A stretch of DNA of 25,262 bases from Pseudomonadota bacterium (GTDB lineage Bacteria; Pseudomonadota; Alphaproteobacteria; Rhizobiales; Hyphomicrobiaceae): the NCBI GenBank assembly GCA_023410905.1, contig JAEYPL010000216.1, positions 1 through 25,262 on the forward strand. Direction: 5' to 3'. Below, one piece after another: positions 1 to 7,303 of this stretch. The translations under genes were made by a program, and so were the position numbers. The notes beneath the pieces were generated by a model. It was not told where the DNA came from. It saw only the letters and a program-made list of their open reading frames with translations, and ran no database searches. Each line of letters begins with the position of its first letter. The stretch's first letter is position 1.

Positions 1-36
1 AATGCGGCAGCATTAGACCCACGAGGAGCGGTACGC

Positions 37-339
37 TTGCAAGTTCTCGTTCGCGACAACAACGTCGATCAGGCGCTCAAGGCGCTCAAGAAGAAGATGC
101 AGCGCGAAGGCATTTTTCGCGAGATGAAGCTGCGTAACTATTATGAGAAGCCCTCCGAGCGTCGGGTGCGCGAGAAGGCCGAGGCCGTGCGCCGGGCCCG
201 TAAGCTCGCCCGCAAGAAGCTCCAGCGCGAGGGCCTCCTGCCGAGCAAGCCAGCTGCGACCAAGACACCGGGCCGCGGTGGCCGTGGTCCGGGTGCTGGT
301 GCTGGCGGCGCCGGTGCCGGCGGTCCGCCGCGCACCTGA
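37..339 (+). CDS. rpsU: 30S ribosomal protein S21
   Basis: Small-subunit ribosomal protein S21, which binds near the 3' end of 16S rRNA and helps start translation. The N-terminus MQVLVRDNNVDQALKALKKK and the following basic helical stretch (KPSERRVREKAEAVRRARKL) match the family closely. The start is TTG at 37: the family begins exactly at this Met-Gln-Val, and GAGGAG at 23-28 lies 8 nt upstream. At 100 residues it is longer than the 60-70 residues usual outside the Alphaproteobacteria. The extra residues, from about 72 on, are a Gly/Ala/Pro/Arg-rich, probably disordered tail. A perfect hairpin at 362-382 follows the stop. The upstream context is cut off by the window edge. Confidence 0.96.
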   Translation: MQVLVRDNNVDQALKALKKKMQREGIFREMKLRNYYEKPSERRVREKAEAVRRARKLARKKLQREGLLPSKPAATKTPGRGGRGPGAGAGGAGAGGPPRT

Positions 340-361
340 TCGGCTCAGTTTTGCGAGCGGT

Positions 362-382
362 CCGGGAGACGATGTCTCCCGG
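362..382 (+). terminator. Hairpin after rpsU
   Basis: Perfect 9-bp stem, CCGGGAGAC (362-370) and GTCTCCCGG (374-382), with a GAT loop, 23 nt after the rpsU stop. No T-run follows, so it may stabilise the 3' end or act with Rho rather than being a textbook intrinsic terminator. Confidence 0.55.
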
Positions 383-476
383 TGATGCCCCAGCATAGTT
401 TGTCGGCGCGGCGCGCAAGCTCCGCGCCGTTGGTGTTTGTGGGGACGAGAGACCTCCGCTTCGGGCCGGGCACGAT

Positions 477-498
477 CGGGGAGGCTGCTGCCTCCCCG
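477..498 (-). terminator. Hairpin after lldD
   Basis: Perfect 9-bp stem, CGGGGAGGC (477-485) and GCCTCCCCG (490-498), with a 4-nt loop. It lies 12 nt past the stop of the minus-strand lldD gene. There is no U-run. Together with the hairpin at 362-382 it separates two convergent genes. Confidence 0.5.
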
Positions 499-509
499 CA
501 AGTGCAACT

Positions 510-1703
510 TCAGCCGATGGCGCGCAGGTGGCTGCCCGGTGCGGTACTCGGCGCTGGCGCGCCGCCACCCACCAGAATGTCAGATGTCACGTTCTGAATG
601 TCTCGGTGGCCGCACAGCGCCATGGTGAGATCGAGCTCTTTACGGATGATCTCAAGCGCTTTAGTGACGCCTTCCTCGCCCATGGCGCCGAGGCCATAGG
701 TGAACGCGCGACCGATGTAGACGCCCTTGGCGCCGAGCGCGATCGCCTTGATCACGTCCTGGCCCGAGCGGATGCCGCCGTCCATGTGCACTTCGATGCG
801 ATTGCCGACGGCCTGAACGATCTCCGGGAGTGCGGCGATCGAGGAGACGGCGCCGTCGAGCTGTCGTCCGCCGTGATTCGAGACGATGAGCGCGTCTGCA
901 CCCGTCTGCGCTGCCAGCTCCGCATCCTCGACGTCGAGAATGCCCTTGAGGATGAGCTTGCCGCCCCACTCGTCGCGGATGCGTTTCACCTCATCCCATG
1001 ACAGGCGCGGGTCGAACTGCTCAGCCGTCCACGCGCCGAGCGCGCTCATGTCGCTGACGCCCTTGGCGTGCCCGACGATATTGCGGAAGGTGCGCCGCTT
1101 GGTGCCGAGCATCGACGTCCACCAGCGCGGCTTCATGCCGATGTCGATGATGTTCGGGATCGTGAGGCGCGGTGGCGCGGTCAGGCCGTTTTTCAGATCC
1201 TTGTGGCGCTGGGCGAGAATTTGCAGATCGAGCGTGAGAACCAGCGCCGAGACGCCGGCCGCCTTGGCGCGCGCGAGCAGGCGGCTCACGAAATCCTTGT
1301 CCCGCATGACGTAGAGCTGGAACCAGAAGGGCTTGTCGGTGTTCTCGGCGACATCCTCGATCGAGCAGATGCTCATGGTCGAAAGCGTGAAGGGCACGCC
1401 GGCCTTGTTCGCTGCACGCGCCGCAAGGATCTCGCCATCGGCGTGCTGCATTCCCGTCATGCCGACAGGCGCGAGGGCAAGCGGCATCGAGACCGGAATG
1501 CCGACCATGGTGCTCGCGAGTGTGCGATTGGTCATGTCGACGGCAACGCGCTGGCGCAGCTTGATGCGCTGGAAGTCCTCCTCGTTGGCGCGGTAGGTGC
1601 TCTCCGTCCAGCCGCCCGAGTCGGCGTAGTCGTAGAACATGCGCGGCACGCGCCGCTTGGCGAGCACGCGAAGGTCCTCGATGCAGGTCATGACTTGGGG
1701 CAT
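510..1703 (-). CDS. lldD: FMN-dependent alpha-hydroxy-acid dehydrogenase (L-lactate dehydrogenase type)
   Basis: Oxidises an L-2-hydroxy acid, most likely L-lactate to pyruvate, using FMN and passing electrons towards the quinone pool or an acceptor at the inner membrane. The 397-residue length and the whole TIM-barrel pattern fit the family. Visible motifs are FYDYADSGGW (23-32), LALAPVGMTGM (75-85), the FMN-contacting Lys in LILKGI (K253), the catalytic His and Arg in SNHGGRQLDG (H277, R280), the phosphate-binding DGGIRSG (308-314) and GRAFTYGLGA (331-340). The start has GAGGAAG upstream at good spacing. The family also contains glycolate, mandelate and other hydroxy-acid oxidases, so the substrate is inferred. 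It stands alone on the minus strand, without lactate permease or regulator genes beside it. Confidence 0.9.
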   Translation of the reverse strand: MPQVMTCIEDLRVLAKRRVPRMFYDYADSGGWTESTYRANEEDFQRIKLRQRVAVDMTNRTLASTMVGIPVSMPLALAPVGMTGMQHADGEILAARAANKAGVPFTLSTMSICSIEDVAENTDKPFWFQLYVMRDKDFVSRLLARAKAAGVSALVLTLDLQILAQRHKDLKNGLTAPPRLTIPNIIDIGMKPRWWTSMLGTKRRTFRNIVGHAKGVSDMSALGAWTAEQFDPRLSWDEVKRIRDEWGGKLILKGILDVEDAELAAQTGADALIVSNHGGRQLDGAVSSIAALPEIVQAVGNRIEVHMDGGIRSGQDVIKAIALGAKGVYIGRAFTYGLGAMGEEGVTKALEIIRKELDLTMALCGHRDIQNVTSDILVGGGAPAPSTAPGSHLRAIG

Positions 1704-1834
1704 GCGGCGCTTCCTCGGATCATTGCGCGCGTGGCGCTTATGTTCCCTGGATTAGCGCCTTTCGGGCCTCAACGGAACCGGGCAATGGGGGTGGAGGCCG
1801 TAACTCGGCTACAGTGGAAGGGATCAGGCCCGGA

Positions 1835-2602
1835 TCATGGATTGAGGTCGTAGCGGTAAAGATCCATGCCATGAATACGCAGCCAGGCCTTGGCCTCGCC
1901 GGCACGAGGCATGATGCGATCGACGAGGCGCCAGAAGCGCGGGCCGTGGTTCATGTGGACGAGATGGGCGACCTCGTGGGCCGCCACATAGTCGAGCACG
2001 ACCGGCGGGGCCATCAGCAGGCGCCAGGAAAATGAGAGCTGTCCCGCACTCGAGCAGGAGCCCCACCGCGTCTTCTGATCGCGGAGCGTGATCCTGAGCG
2101 GGCGGACGCCGAGCGTCCTGGCGTAACGTGATACGGCGGTCTGCAGGTCGCGCGCTGCTTCGGCATAGAGCCAGTCGCGCAGGCGCCGGGGCGCGTGCTC
2201 CAGCGTGCCGCGCACGATGACGACAGGAACGCGCCGACCCGCGCGTGTGGCAATCTCGACCACGCCAGCGCCGCGAACGGCCGGCTCGAACGCGATCTCG
2301 TGCGGTACGCCTCGGAGGGGGAAGGTGGCGCTTTGGACGAGCGGCACGGGCTCGGGCACGCATTCGAGGCGCTCACGCACCCAGTCGCGACTGCGCAGCA
2401 GAAAGCGATCGGCCTCACGCAGGTCGGAGCTGCGCGGCATGGTCAGGATCACGGCGTGCTGCGTGCGGCTGACACGCAGCGTAAGGCGACGCGCATTCGG
2501 ATGGCGACGCACTTCCACTGGCGCGGAGATGCCGTCGACCTTCAGCAGCTGCACCGAAGCAGCCGTCGCCTTGCCTGTCGATTTTGCGGTCCGCCGCTTC
2601 AT
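1835..2602 (-). CDS. YgjP/DUF45-type zinc metallopeptidase-like protein
   Basis: Predicted zinc-dependent hydrolase of the YgjP-like (DUF45, M48-like) family; the physiological substrate is unknown. The protein shows the family signature TRWGSCSS (178-185) and the zinc site HEVAH (H209, E210, H213), with a further His in HMNHGPRFW (H219) as likely third ligand. The start was placed at ATG 2602 because GAGGA sits 5 nt upstream. An in-frame ATG at 2671 has no ribosome binding site and would add 23 residues. The resulting 255 residues are typical. The first 16 residues are basic and Ala/Thr-rich and do not look like a signal peptide, so a cytoplasmic location is likely. It is not obviously in an operon. 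Confidence 0.85.
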   Translation of the reverse strand: MKRRTAKSTGKATAASVQLLKVDGISAPVEVRRHPNARRLTLRVSRTQHAVILTMPRSSDLREADRFLLRSRDWVRERLECVPEPVPLVQSATFPLRGVPHEIAFEPAVRGAGVVEIATRAGRRVPVVIVRGTLEHAPRRLRDWLYAEAARDLQTAVSRYARTLGVRPLRITLRDQKTRWGSCSSAGQLSFSWRLLMAPPVVLDYVAAHEVAHLVHMNHGPRFWRLVDRIMPRAGEAKAWLRIHGMDLYRYDLNP

Positions 2603-2903
2603 GCGCGTCCTCGCTCGTCTCCTAATGTGCGTGAGGGATCGCGCCGCAGCGCATTGCAAGAATCCCCCCATCGACCGGTGTCAGGTGCACCACTCGACTG
2701 ACGCGCTTCGCACTCGTTTGAGGCAGTCCTGCGGCGCACCCCGATGCATCGCAGTGAGATCATTACCTAGCAGGCTCGACCGAGCGCGCGAACCCTTTGC
2801 CACGGGCAGAGCGCATGAGAGCAAAAGTATGTGGCGGCAACGCCACGCGACGCATCGGTGCCACAAGCATTTCGTGCGCGACTGAGTCGCGGAAAATGGG
2901 GCG
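2603..2903. other. Intergenic region with hairpins downstream of phaZ
   Basis: No convincing gene is seen here. It holds the leader of the DUF45 gene and two hairpins beyond the phaZ stop. The first is CGCGAC-TGA-GTCGCG at 2877-2891, starting 12 nt past the stop. The second is a 6-bp stem GTGGCG/CGCCAC at 2831-2846. Read on the minus strand, the second is followed a few bases on by TTTT, so it is the better candidate for termination of phaZ transcription. Confidence 0.5.
2831..2891 (-). terminator. Two-hairpin 3' region of phaZ
   Basis: Two perfect inverted repeats (2877-2891 and 2831-2846) follow the phaZ stop codon on the minus strand. The distal one is followed by ATACTTTT. Their position fits a transcription end; strength is not known. 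Confidence 0.4.
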
Positions 2904-4418
2904 TTATTGCTGCCAGACTTTCAATCCGTCGAGCAGCAGACTGCCGGCAAGCTGCAGCATTGTTAGATGTGCGAGCTGAGGCAGATAAAGCGCATCGGCT
3001 GTGTGCGTATGTGAAGCCTGCTTGGTGGCGGCCGCGGCGTCGTGCCGCGTCGTTGTGCGCTGAGGGCGCGCGGTTGTGTCGTTACCAAATGTGAAGGCCG
3101 CTGAAGAAATTTCGCGGCGCTCCGCATCAATCTTTTCGCGCGACGCGGTGCGACGAAGTGCCGGTGCGGCGATTCCTGCTTTCGTGCGCGGATCGCGTTC
3201 GCGCGCAAAGGCCGCGATTCGCGGTGCAATCTCGCGGCGGAAACGCGAGCCGTTGAAAATGCCGTAGTGGCCGACGTGCGGGCACGTGAAGTGCATCCTG
3301 TCCGCTTCCGGCAACGATGTGCAGAGGTCGTGTGCGGCCTGGCATTGGCCGAGGCCGGTGATGTCGTCCTTCTCACCTTCGATGGTGAAGAGGCCGACGC
3401 GGCGAATCGCACTCGGATCGACCAGACGGCCACGATGGCGCATCTCGCCCTTCGCAAGGAGATGGCGCACGAATACCGTGTCGACCGTATCGAGGTAGAA
3501 TTCGGCCGTCAGATCCATGACGGCGAGATATTCGTCATAGAATTCGCGATGCTTCTCGGCGCTGTCGCCGTCGCCGCGCACGAGATGGAAGAAGAGATCC
3601 TTGTGCGCGTTCATGTGCCGGTCGAGGTTCATGGTCATGAACCCGCTGAGCTGCAGGAAACCCGGATAAACCGAGCGCCCGAAGCCGGGATTGGGCCACG
3701 GCACCTGCGTGATCACATTGCGACGAAACCAATCGGTGCCGCGCTGTTCCGCGAGCCGGTTGACGATCGTCGGGCTGCGGCGCGTATCGATCGGGCCACC
3801 GGCGAGCGACATGCTGAGCGGCACGGCCGGATCGCCTTCGGCCTCCATGAGCGAGACGGCCGCGAGCACGGGCACCGAAGGCTGACACACGGAGAAGACA
3901 TGCACGTCGCCGTCGAAATGGCGGAACATGGCGATCATCGCGTCAATGTAGTCATCGAGGCGGAATTCGCCGGCTGACATCGGTACGTCGCGCGCATCCA
4001 GCCAGTCGGTGATGTAAACCTCGTGGTCGGGCAGGAAAGTTTCGACTGTGCCGCGCAGCAGTGTCGCGAAGTGGCCCGACATGGGCGCGACGAGCAGAAG
4101 GCGCGGATCACGCGCGGCGCGTGCGGGCGCAACGTTGCGTTTGAAGTGCACGAGGCGGCAGAAAGGATGCTCCCACACGACTTCCTCGCGCACGCCGACG
4201 TCGATGCCGTCGACGTTCGTGCGATCGATACGATAATTCGGCTTGTCGTAGCGCCGCGTCGTGCGCTCGAAAACCTCGAGGGCGGCGGCGGTGTGCCGCG
4301 CCATGCTCGTATGTGTCAGCGGGTTAAAGGGGTTCGAAAGCAGGAGGCGCGCCGATCCAGCGGCAGCACGAACAGGTCGCACGGCCGCATGGCCGAGCTC
4401 GTACCAGTGGTAGAGCAT
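2904..4418 (-). CDS. phaZ: Intracellular polyhydroxyalkanoate (PHB) depolymerase
   Basis: Hydrolyses native intracellular polyhydroxybutyrate granules to hydroxybutyrate units, an alpha/beta-hydrolase reaction at the granule surface. The N-terminus MLYHWYELGHAAVRP and the nucleophile region VFSVCQPSVPVLAA are characteristic. The nucleophile is Cys178 in place of the usual Ser, as known for this family. Asp351 or Asp352 (GEKDDITG) and His384 (VGHYGIF) complete the likely triad. ATG 4418 was chosen because GGGGGAG lies 4 nt upstream and homologues start with MLYHWYE; an earlier ATG at 4484 lacks support. The family core ends near residue 408. The remaining 96 residues are unusual: a charged, Ala/Thr-rich stretch and then a hydrophobic leucine-rich end. 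No pha synthesis genes are in the window. Confidence 0.92.
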   Translation of the reverse strand: MLYHWYELGHAAVRPVRAAAGSARLLLSNPFNPLTHTSMARHTAAALEVFERTTRRYDKPNYRIDRTNVDGIDVGVREEVVWEHPFCRLVHFKRNVAPARAARDPRLLLVAPMSGHFATLLRGTVETFLPDHEVYITDWLDARDVPMSAGEFRLDDYIDAMIAMFRHFDGDVHVFSVCQPSVPVLAAVSLMEAEGDPAVPLSMSLAGGPIDTRRSPTIVNRLAEQRGTDWFRRNVITQVPWPNPGFGRSVYPGFLQLSGFMTMNLDRHMNAHKDLFFHLVRGDGDSAEKHREFYDEYLAVMDLTAEFYLDTVDTVFVRHLLAKGEMRHRGRLVDPSAIRRVGLFTIEGEKDDITGLGQCQAAHDLCTSLPEADRMHFTCPHVGHYGIFNGSRFRREIAPRIAAFARERDPRTKAGIAAPALRRTASREKIDAERREISSAAFTFGNDTTARPQRTTTRHDAAAATKQASHTHTADALYLPQLAHLTMLQLAGSLLLDGLKVWQQ

Positions 4419-4645
4419 GTGACTCCCCCAGTGTGTTTCCTCGAATGATCGTTGGCTCCGACGTGCTGCGCATCTTGCTTGCACTCAGTGCGGTCGGCAG
4501 TTCCGGTGGTTACACCTTCACCGATTGCACTGGGCGGCGCCTTGTCGCGACGGAACGATCACTCAGATGACACAATCTCCCACAAGCCACTCTGTCCGGA
4601 TTCGTGAGAATGTCAAATTGGTTAAGGGTTTAGGAGGATTTCCGC
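4419..4645. other. Intergenic region between phaZ and the frameshifted gene
   Basis: Divergent intergenic stretch carrying the phaZ ribosome binding site (minus) and, at 4632-4637, that of the broken gene (plus). Promoters for both should lie here, but I find no pair of boxes good enough to name. A further gene-free stretch at 4959-5098 shows nothing recognisable. Confidence 0.4.
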
Positions 4646-4958
4646 GTGCCAACGGTGATCGCCAGGGTGTGCGATGCGCATGGCCTCTATCAGTTGATGT
4701 CTGCCTCGGACCTGGAGCCGATCATGTCGTCGACAACGGAACCACTGATCGTGCATATGGTGGGATGCCTGGCGGACCTCCTGCCCGCGTCTGACCGTGT
4801 GGGAGGACGCCGTCGATCGTGGGCTCGTAAGGCGCGAGATGAGGCCGCCCACAGGCATCATGGTCGTCGTCACACCTGAAGGGCGTGAATTGCTGCGGGT
4901 ACACGGTCGTCTTGGCCGGCACGAAGAAGCGATCGCGGTGACAGCGCACATTGCGTGA
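4646..4958 (+). pseudogene. Small gene of unknown function, apparently frameshifted
   Basis: A perfect AGGAGG at 4632-4637 stands 8 nt before GTG 4646. From there a frame reads MPTVIARVCDAHGLYQLM... through VGCLADLLPASD (about residue 50). It then becomes Arg/Gly-rich and implausible. The +1 frame, open from 4749, takes over with a protein-like sequence (LTVWEDAVDRGLVRREMR, then IMVVVTPEGRELLRVHG) and stops at 4956-4958. Joined near 4790-4797, the two parts give a product of about 104 residues. The piece VTPEGRELL resembles the end of small winged-helix proteins, but that is weak. I do not recognise the family. It could be a true pseudogene, a sequencing error, programmed frameshifting or two unrelated reading frames. 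Confidence 0.45.
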
Positions 4959-5098
4959 AACGGCGGCCTGCTAAGGGCGTATGGGCGCTGCGTTGCGGGT
5001 TTCAACCGAGGCCGCGGATTTACAGCGAATGGTAGCTTCCTTTGCGTCGGGGCGAGCGGTCAGGCTTGCGCCCTCCCGTCACGGATCGGAGCACCATC

Positions 5099-6505
5099 AT
5101 GCCACACGCCGCTGCGCGCAAGATCGATGTCACGCATGAAAGTCACTACGAGTTCGAGCGCGGATTTCCGATCGGTAGAACGGTCGAGCAGGCTTACGCT
5201 GATGCCGATCTCAACCGTGCGGTTCAGGCCTATCGCTTCTTTTATCCGACGGTTTCAGGTGCAGCGATTGTCAAGGGCAACGAGGATATTGGTATCGTCC
5301 CGAACAAGGTCTTCGCGATCCTCGACTGCGGACCAGAGCAACTGGTTTTCACGGCAAATTCCGATACGCCATACGGGCCGATGATGCTCGATCTTGCGAT
5401 CGGGCCGATGGTTGTCGAGCTTCCGCCAGGACCGCTGATCGTATGCTCGATGGATATCAATCAGCGTTGGGTTGCCGATATGGGACTGCCCGGCCGCGAT
5501 GCTGGCAAAGGCGGAAGGCATCTGCTGCTTCCGCCTGACGACGACAGCGATGTGCCAGAGGGCTATTACGTTCATCGCACGAGCAGTAATCGGCAGATTG
5601 TGGGCGCGCGCTCGCTTCCCGTCGGTGGAGATGTGAAGGCGGCGAAGGAGCGACTCTCGAGCATCAAGGTGTATCCGCTCAGGCGTAAGGCAGAATGGAC
5701 AGAGCCGAAGTGGCTCGACGTCACTGGCAAGAAGCAGGACACTACGCCGCTCGCGTGGGAGGACAATCTCAAGTTCTGGAAAGTGCTGCACGAGACGGTC
5801 AACGCCGAGCCCGCCTACAGCGGCTATCACAACTACTATGGCGAGCTTGCTGCGCTCGGCATCGAGAAGGGCCGGCCCTTCAAGCCGGATGCGCGCATGA
5901 AATCCATCCTCGAGGAGGCCGCGCGCGTCGGCAATGCGCAGATGCGCGTGCAGTCCTTCGGCGACCGAAGCCCGACCCGCTTGCCGTGGTCGGACCGGCA
6001 GTGGCAGTGGGCGAGCCTGCGTTACGAGGACGGTGATTTCAACACGGCAGAACACACCGACCTCGCGGCGCGGGAAAAGTGGTTCTATCAGGCTGTTGGG
6101 GCGTCTCCGGCCATGTTCCGGCGCGATGAAAAGGCGGGATCGCTCTATTGGCTTGGGCTGCGTGACAAGCGTAGGCGATATCTCGATGGCGGCAAGAACT
6201 ACAAGCTGACTGTGCCGCTTCCGGTGCCGGGGAAACTCTTCTGGTCCGTGACCGTGTACGATGCCGACACGCGATCGCAGATTCAGACGAAGCAAAAGAA
6301 GGCCGCGCTGAGGTCCCTATTCGAGCTCAAGGATGTGACCGGCAAATCGGTCGACCTGCATTTCGGGCCTGTGGCCAGCGGCGATCCCACCAGATGGATT
6401 CAGACGACTCCCGGTAAGGGCTGGTTCGCCTACTTCCGGATCTACGGCCCGGAGAAAGCCGCCTTCGACGGAAAATGGCGACCAGGCGATTTCGAGCAGA
6501 CCTAG
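5099..6505 (+). CDS. DUF1254/DUF1214 domain-containing protein
   Basis: Member of the large DUF1254-DUF1214 family, whose biochemical role is not established. The DUF1254 part covers roughly residues 30-210 (QLVFTANSDTPYGPMMLDL, then MVVELPPGPLIV). The DUF1214 part lies near the C-terminus (KLTVPLPVPGKLFWSVTVYD, then DPTRWIQTTPGKGWFAYFRI). The 468-residue length is normal. ATG 5099 was chosen over an upstream TTG at 5042; GGAG lies about 8 nt before it. Many family members have a signal peptide, but this N-terminus (MPHAAARKIDVTHESHYEFE) has none, so the protein is probably cytoplasmic or is exported by another route. It converges with the SCO gene across a 22-bp gap and has no obvious operon partner. 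Confidence 0.85.
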   Translation: MPHAAARKIDVTHESHYEFERGFPIGRTVEQAYADADLNRAVQAYRFFYPTVSGAAIVKGNEDIGIVPNKVFAILDCGPEQLVFTANSDTPYGPMMLDLAIGPMVVELPPGPLIVCSMDINQRWVADMGLPGRDAGKGGRHLLLPPDDDSDVPEGYYVHRTSSNRQIVGARSLPVGGDVKAAKERLSSIKVYPLRRKAEWTEPKWLDVTGKKQDTTPLAWEDNLKFWKVLHETVNAEPAYSGYHNYYGELAALGIEKGRPFKPDARMKSILEEAARVGNAQMRVQSFGDRSPTRLPWSDRQWQWASLRYEDGDFNTAEHTDLAAREKWFYQAVGASPAMFRRDEKAGSLYWLGLRDKRRRYLDGGKNYKLTVPLPVPGKLFWSVTVYDADTRSQIQTKQKKAALRSLFELKDVTGKSVDLHFGPVASGDPTRWIQTTPGKGWFAYFRIYGPEKAAFDGKWRPGDFEQT

Positions 6506-6527
6506 CGCGCTCCAAACATGCTGCCCG

Positions 6528-7121
6528 CTACTGCAACTTCGCCAGCCTCTCGGCTACGCGATCGGCGCTCGTTGCGTGCGTGAAGTGCGCGATGTAGTCG
6601 CCGTTGCGGTCCATGAGGTAGAGAAGCGAGGTGTGATCGAAGGTGAAGCCTGCCGCCGATTTCGGATCCTCGACCTTCTTCGCGTAAACACGGTAGGACT
6701 TGAGCGCCGCGCCGACCTGCTCGGGCGAGCCGGTCAATCCCACGAGGCGGGGATGAAAGCTCGGCACGTACGAAGCGAGCTGCTCGGGCGTGTCACGTTC
6801 GGGATCGACGGTGATCAAGATCGGCGTCACCTGCTCGGCCTTGGCGCCGACCTTTTCGAGGGCCGCGGCCATGACCTGGAGCCCCGTCGGGCACACGTCC
6901 GGGCAATGCGTGAAGCCGAAATAGACGAGCATGTAGCGGCCGCGGAAGTCTTTGTCCGTGACCGTCTTGCCGGTGTGATCGACAAGCGTGAACGGACCGC
7001 CGACCAGCGCCTTGCCGGTCGATGGGAGGACGTTCGATACCTGTGGCTGCACGACGGCGAACGCCACGAGCCCGCCAACGAGTGCGGCGGCGAGGGCGAT
7101 GGCAGCAAGGCGGAAATTCAT
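6528..7121 (-). CDS. senC: SCO1/SenC/PrrC-type copper chaperone
   Basis: Membrane-anchored, thioredoxin-fold copper protein that helps assemble the CuA centre of cytochrome oxidase; in Rhodobacter it also affects RegB/PrrB signalling. Residues 5-24 form one hydrophobic segment, the likely periplasm-facing anchor. The copper ligands are visible as Cys73 and Cys77 in THCPDVCP and His163 in FDHTSLLYL. ATG 7121 gives 197 residues, normal for the family; an earlier in-frame ATG at 7139 would add 6 residues and the longest reading frame begins at 7301. It is divergent from regB with 182 bp between the starts. This keeps the association seen in Rhodobacter, where senC/prrC sits between regB and regA, but in a different arrangement. 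Confidence 0.93.
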   Translation of the reverse strand: MNFRLAAIALAAALVGGLVAFAVVQPQVSNVLPSTGKALVGGPFTLVDHTGKTVTDKDFRGRYMLVYFGFTHCPDVCPTGLQVMAAALEKVGAKAEQVTPILITVDPERDTPEQLASYVPSFHPRLVGLTGSPEQVGAALKSYRVYAKKVEDPKSAAGFTFDHTSLLYLMDRNGDYIAHFTHATSADRVAERLAKLQ

Positions 7122-7303
7122 GAAGGCACCTGGGGCCATCCCGGGCCCATCTGAGCAGCGAAGAGGCCTCCTGCTGCTTGATTGTTTCCTCTTTGGCTCA
7201 ATCTGGTCTACAGGACGCTCTGCGACAAGGTTTGCGCCCTGCGGCGATGAGCCCCTGTGGCGACGCGTGCAGGCATGTGCGTTTGACGAGCGGTGACGCA
7301 CCC

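Noticed and set aside
1068..1853. 261-codon plus-strand open frame
   Set aside because: Antisense to lldD; composition reflects the complement of that gene.
4622..5005. 127-codon minus-strand open frame opposite the frameshifted gene
   Set aside because: Arg/Pro/His-rich antisense product without a ribosome binding site. The plus strand has AGGAGG and more protein-like frames.
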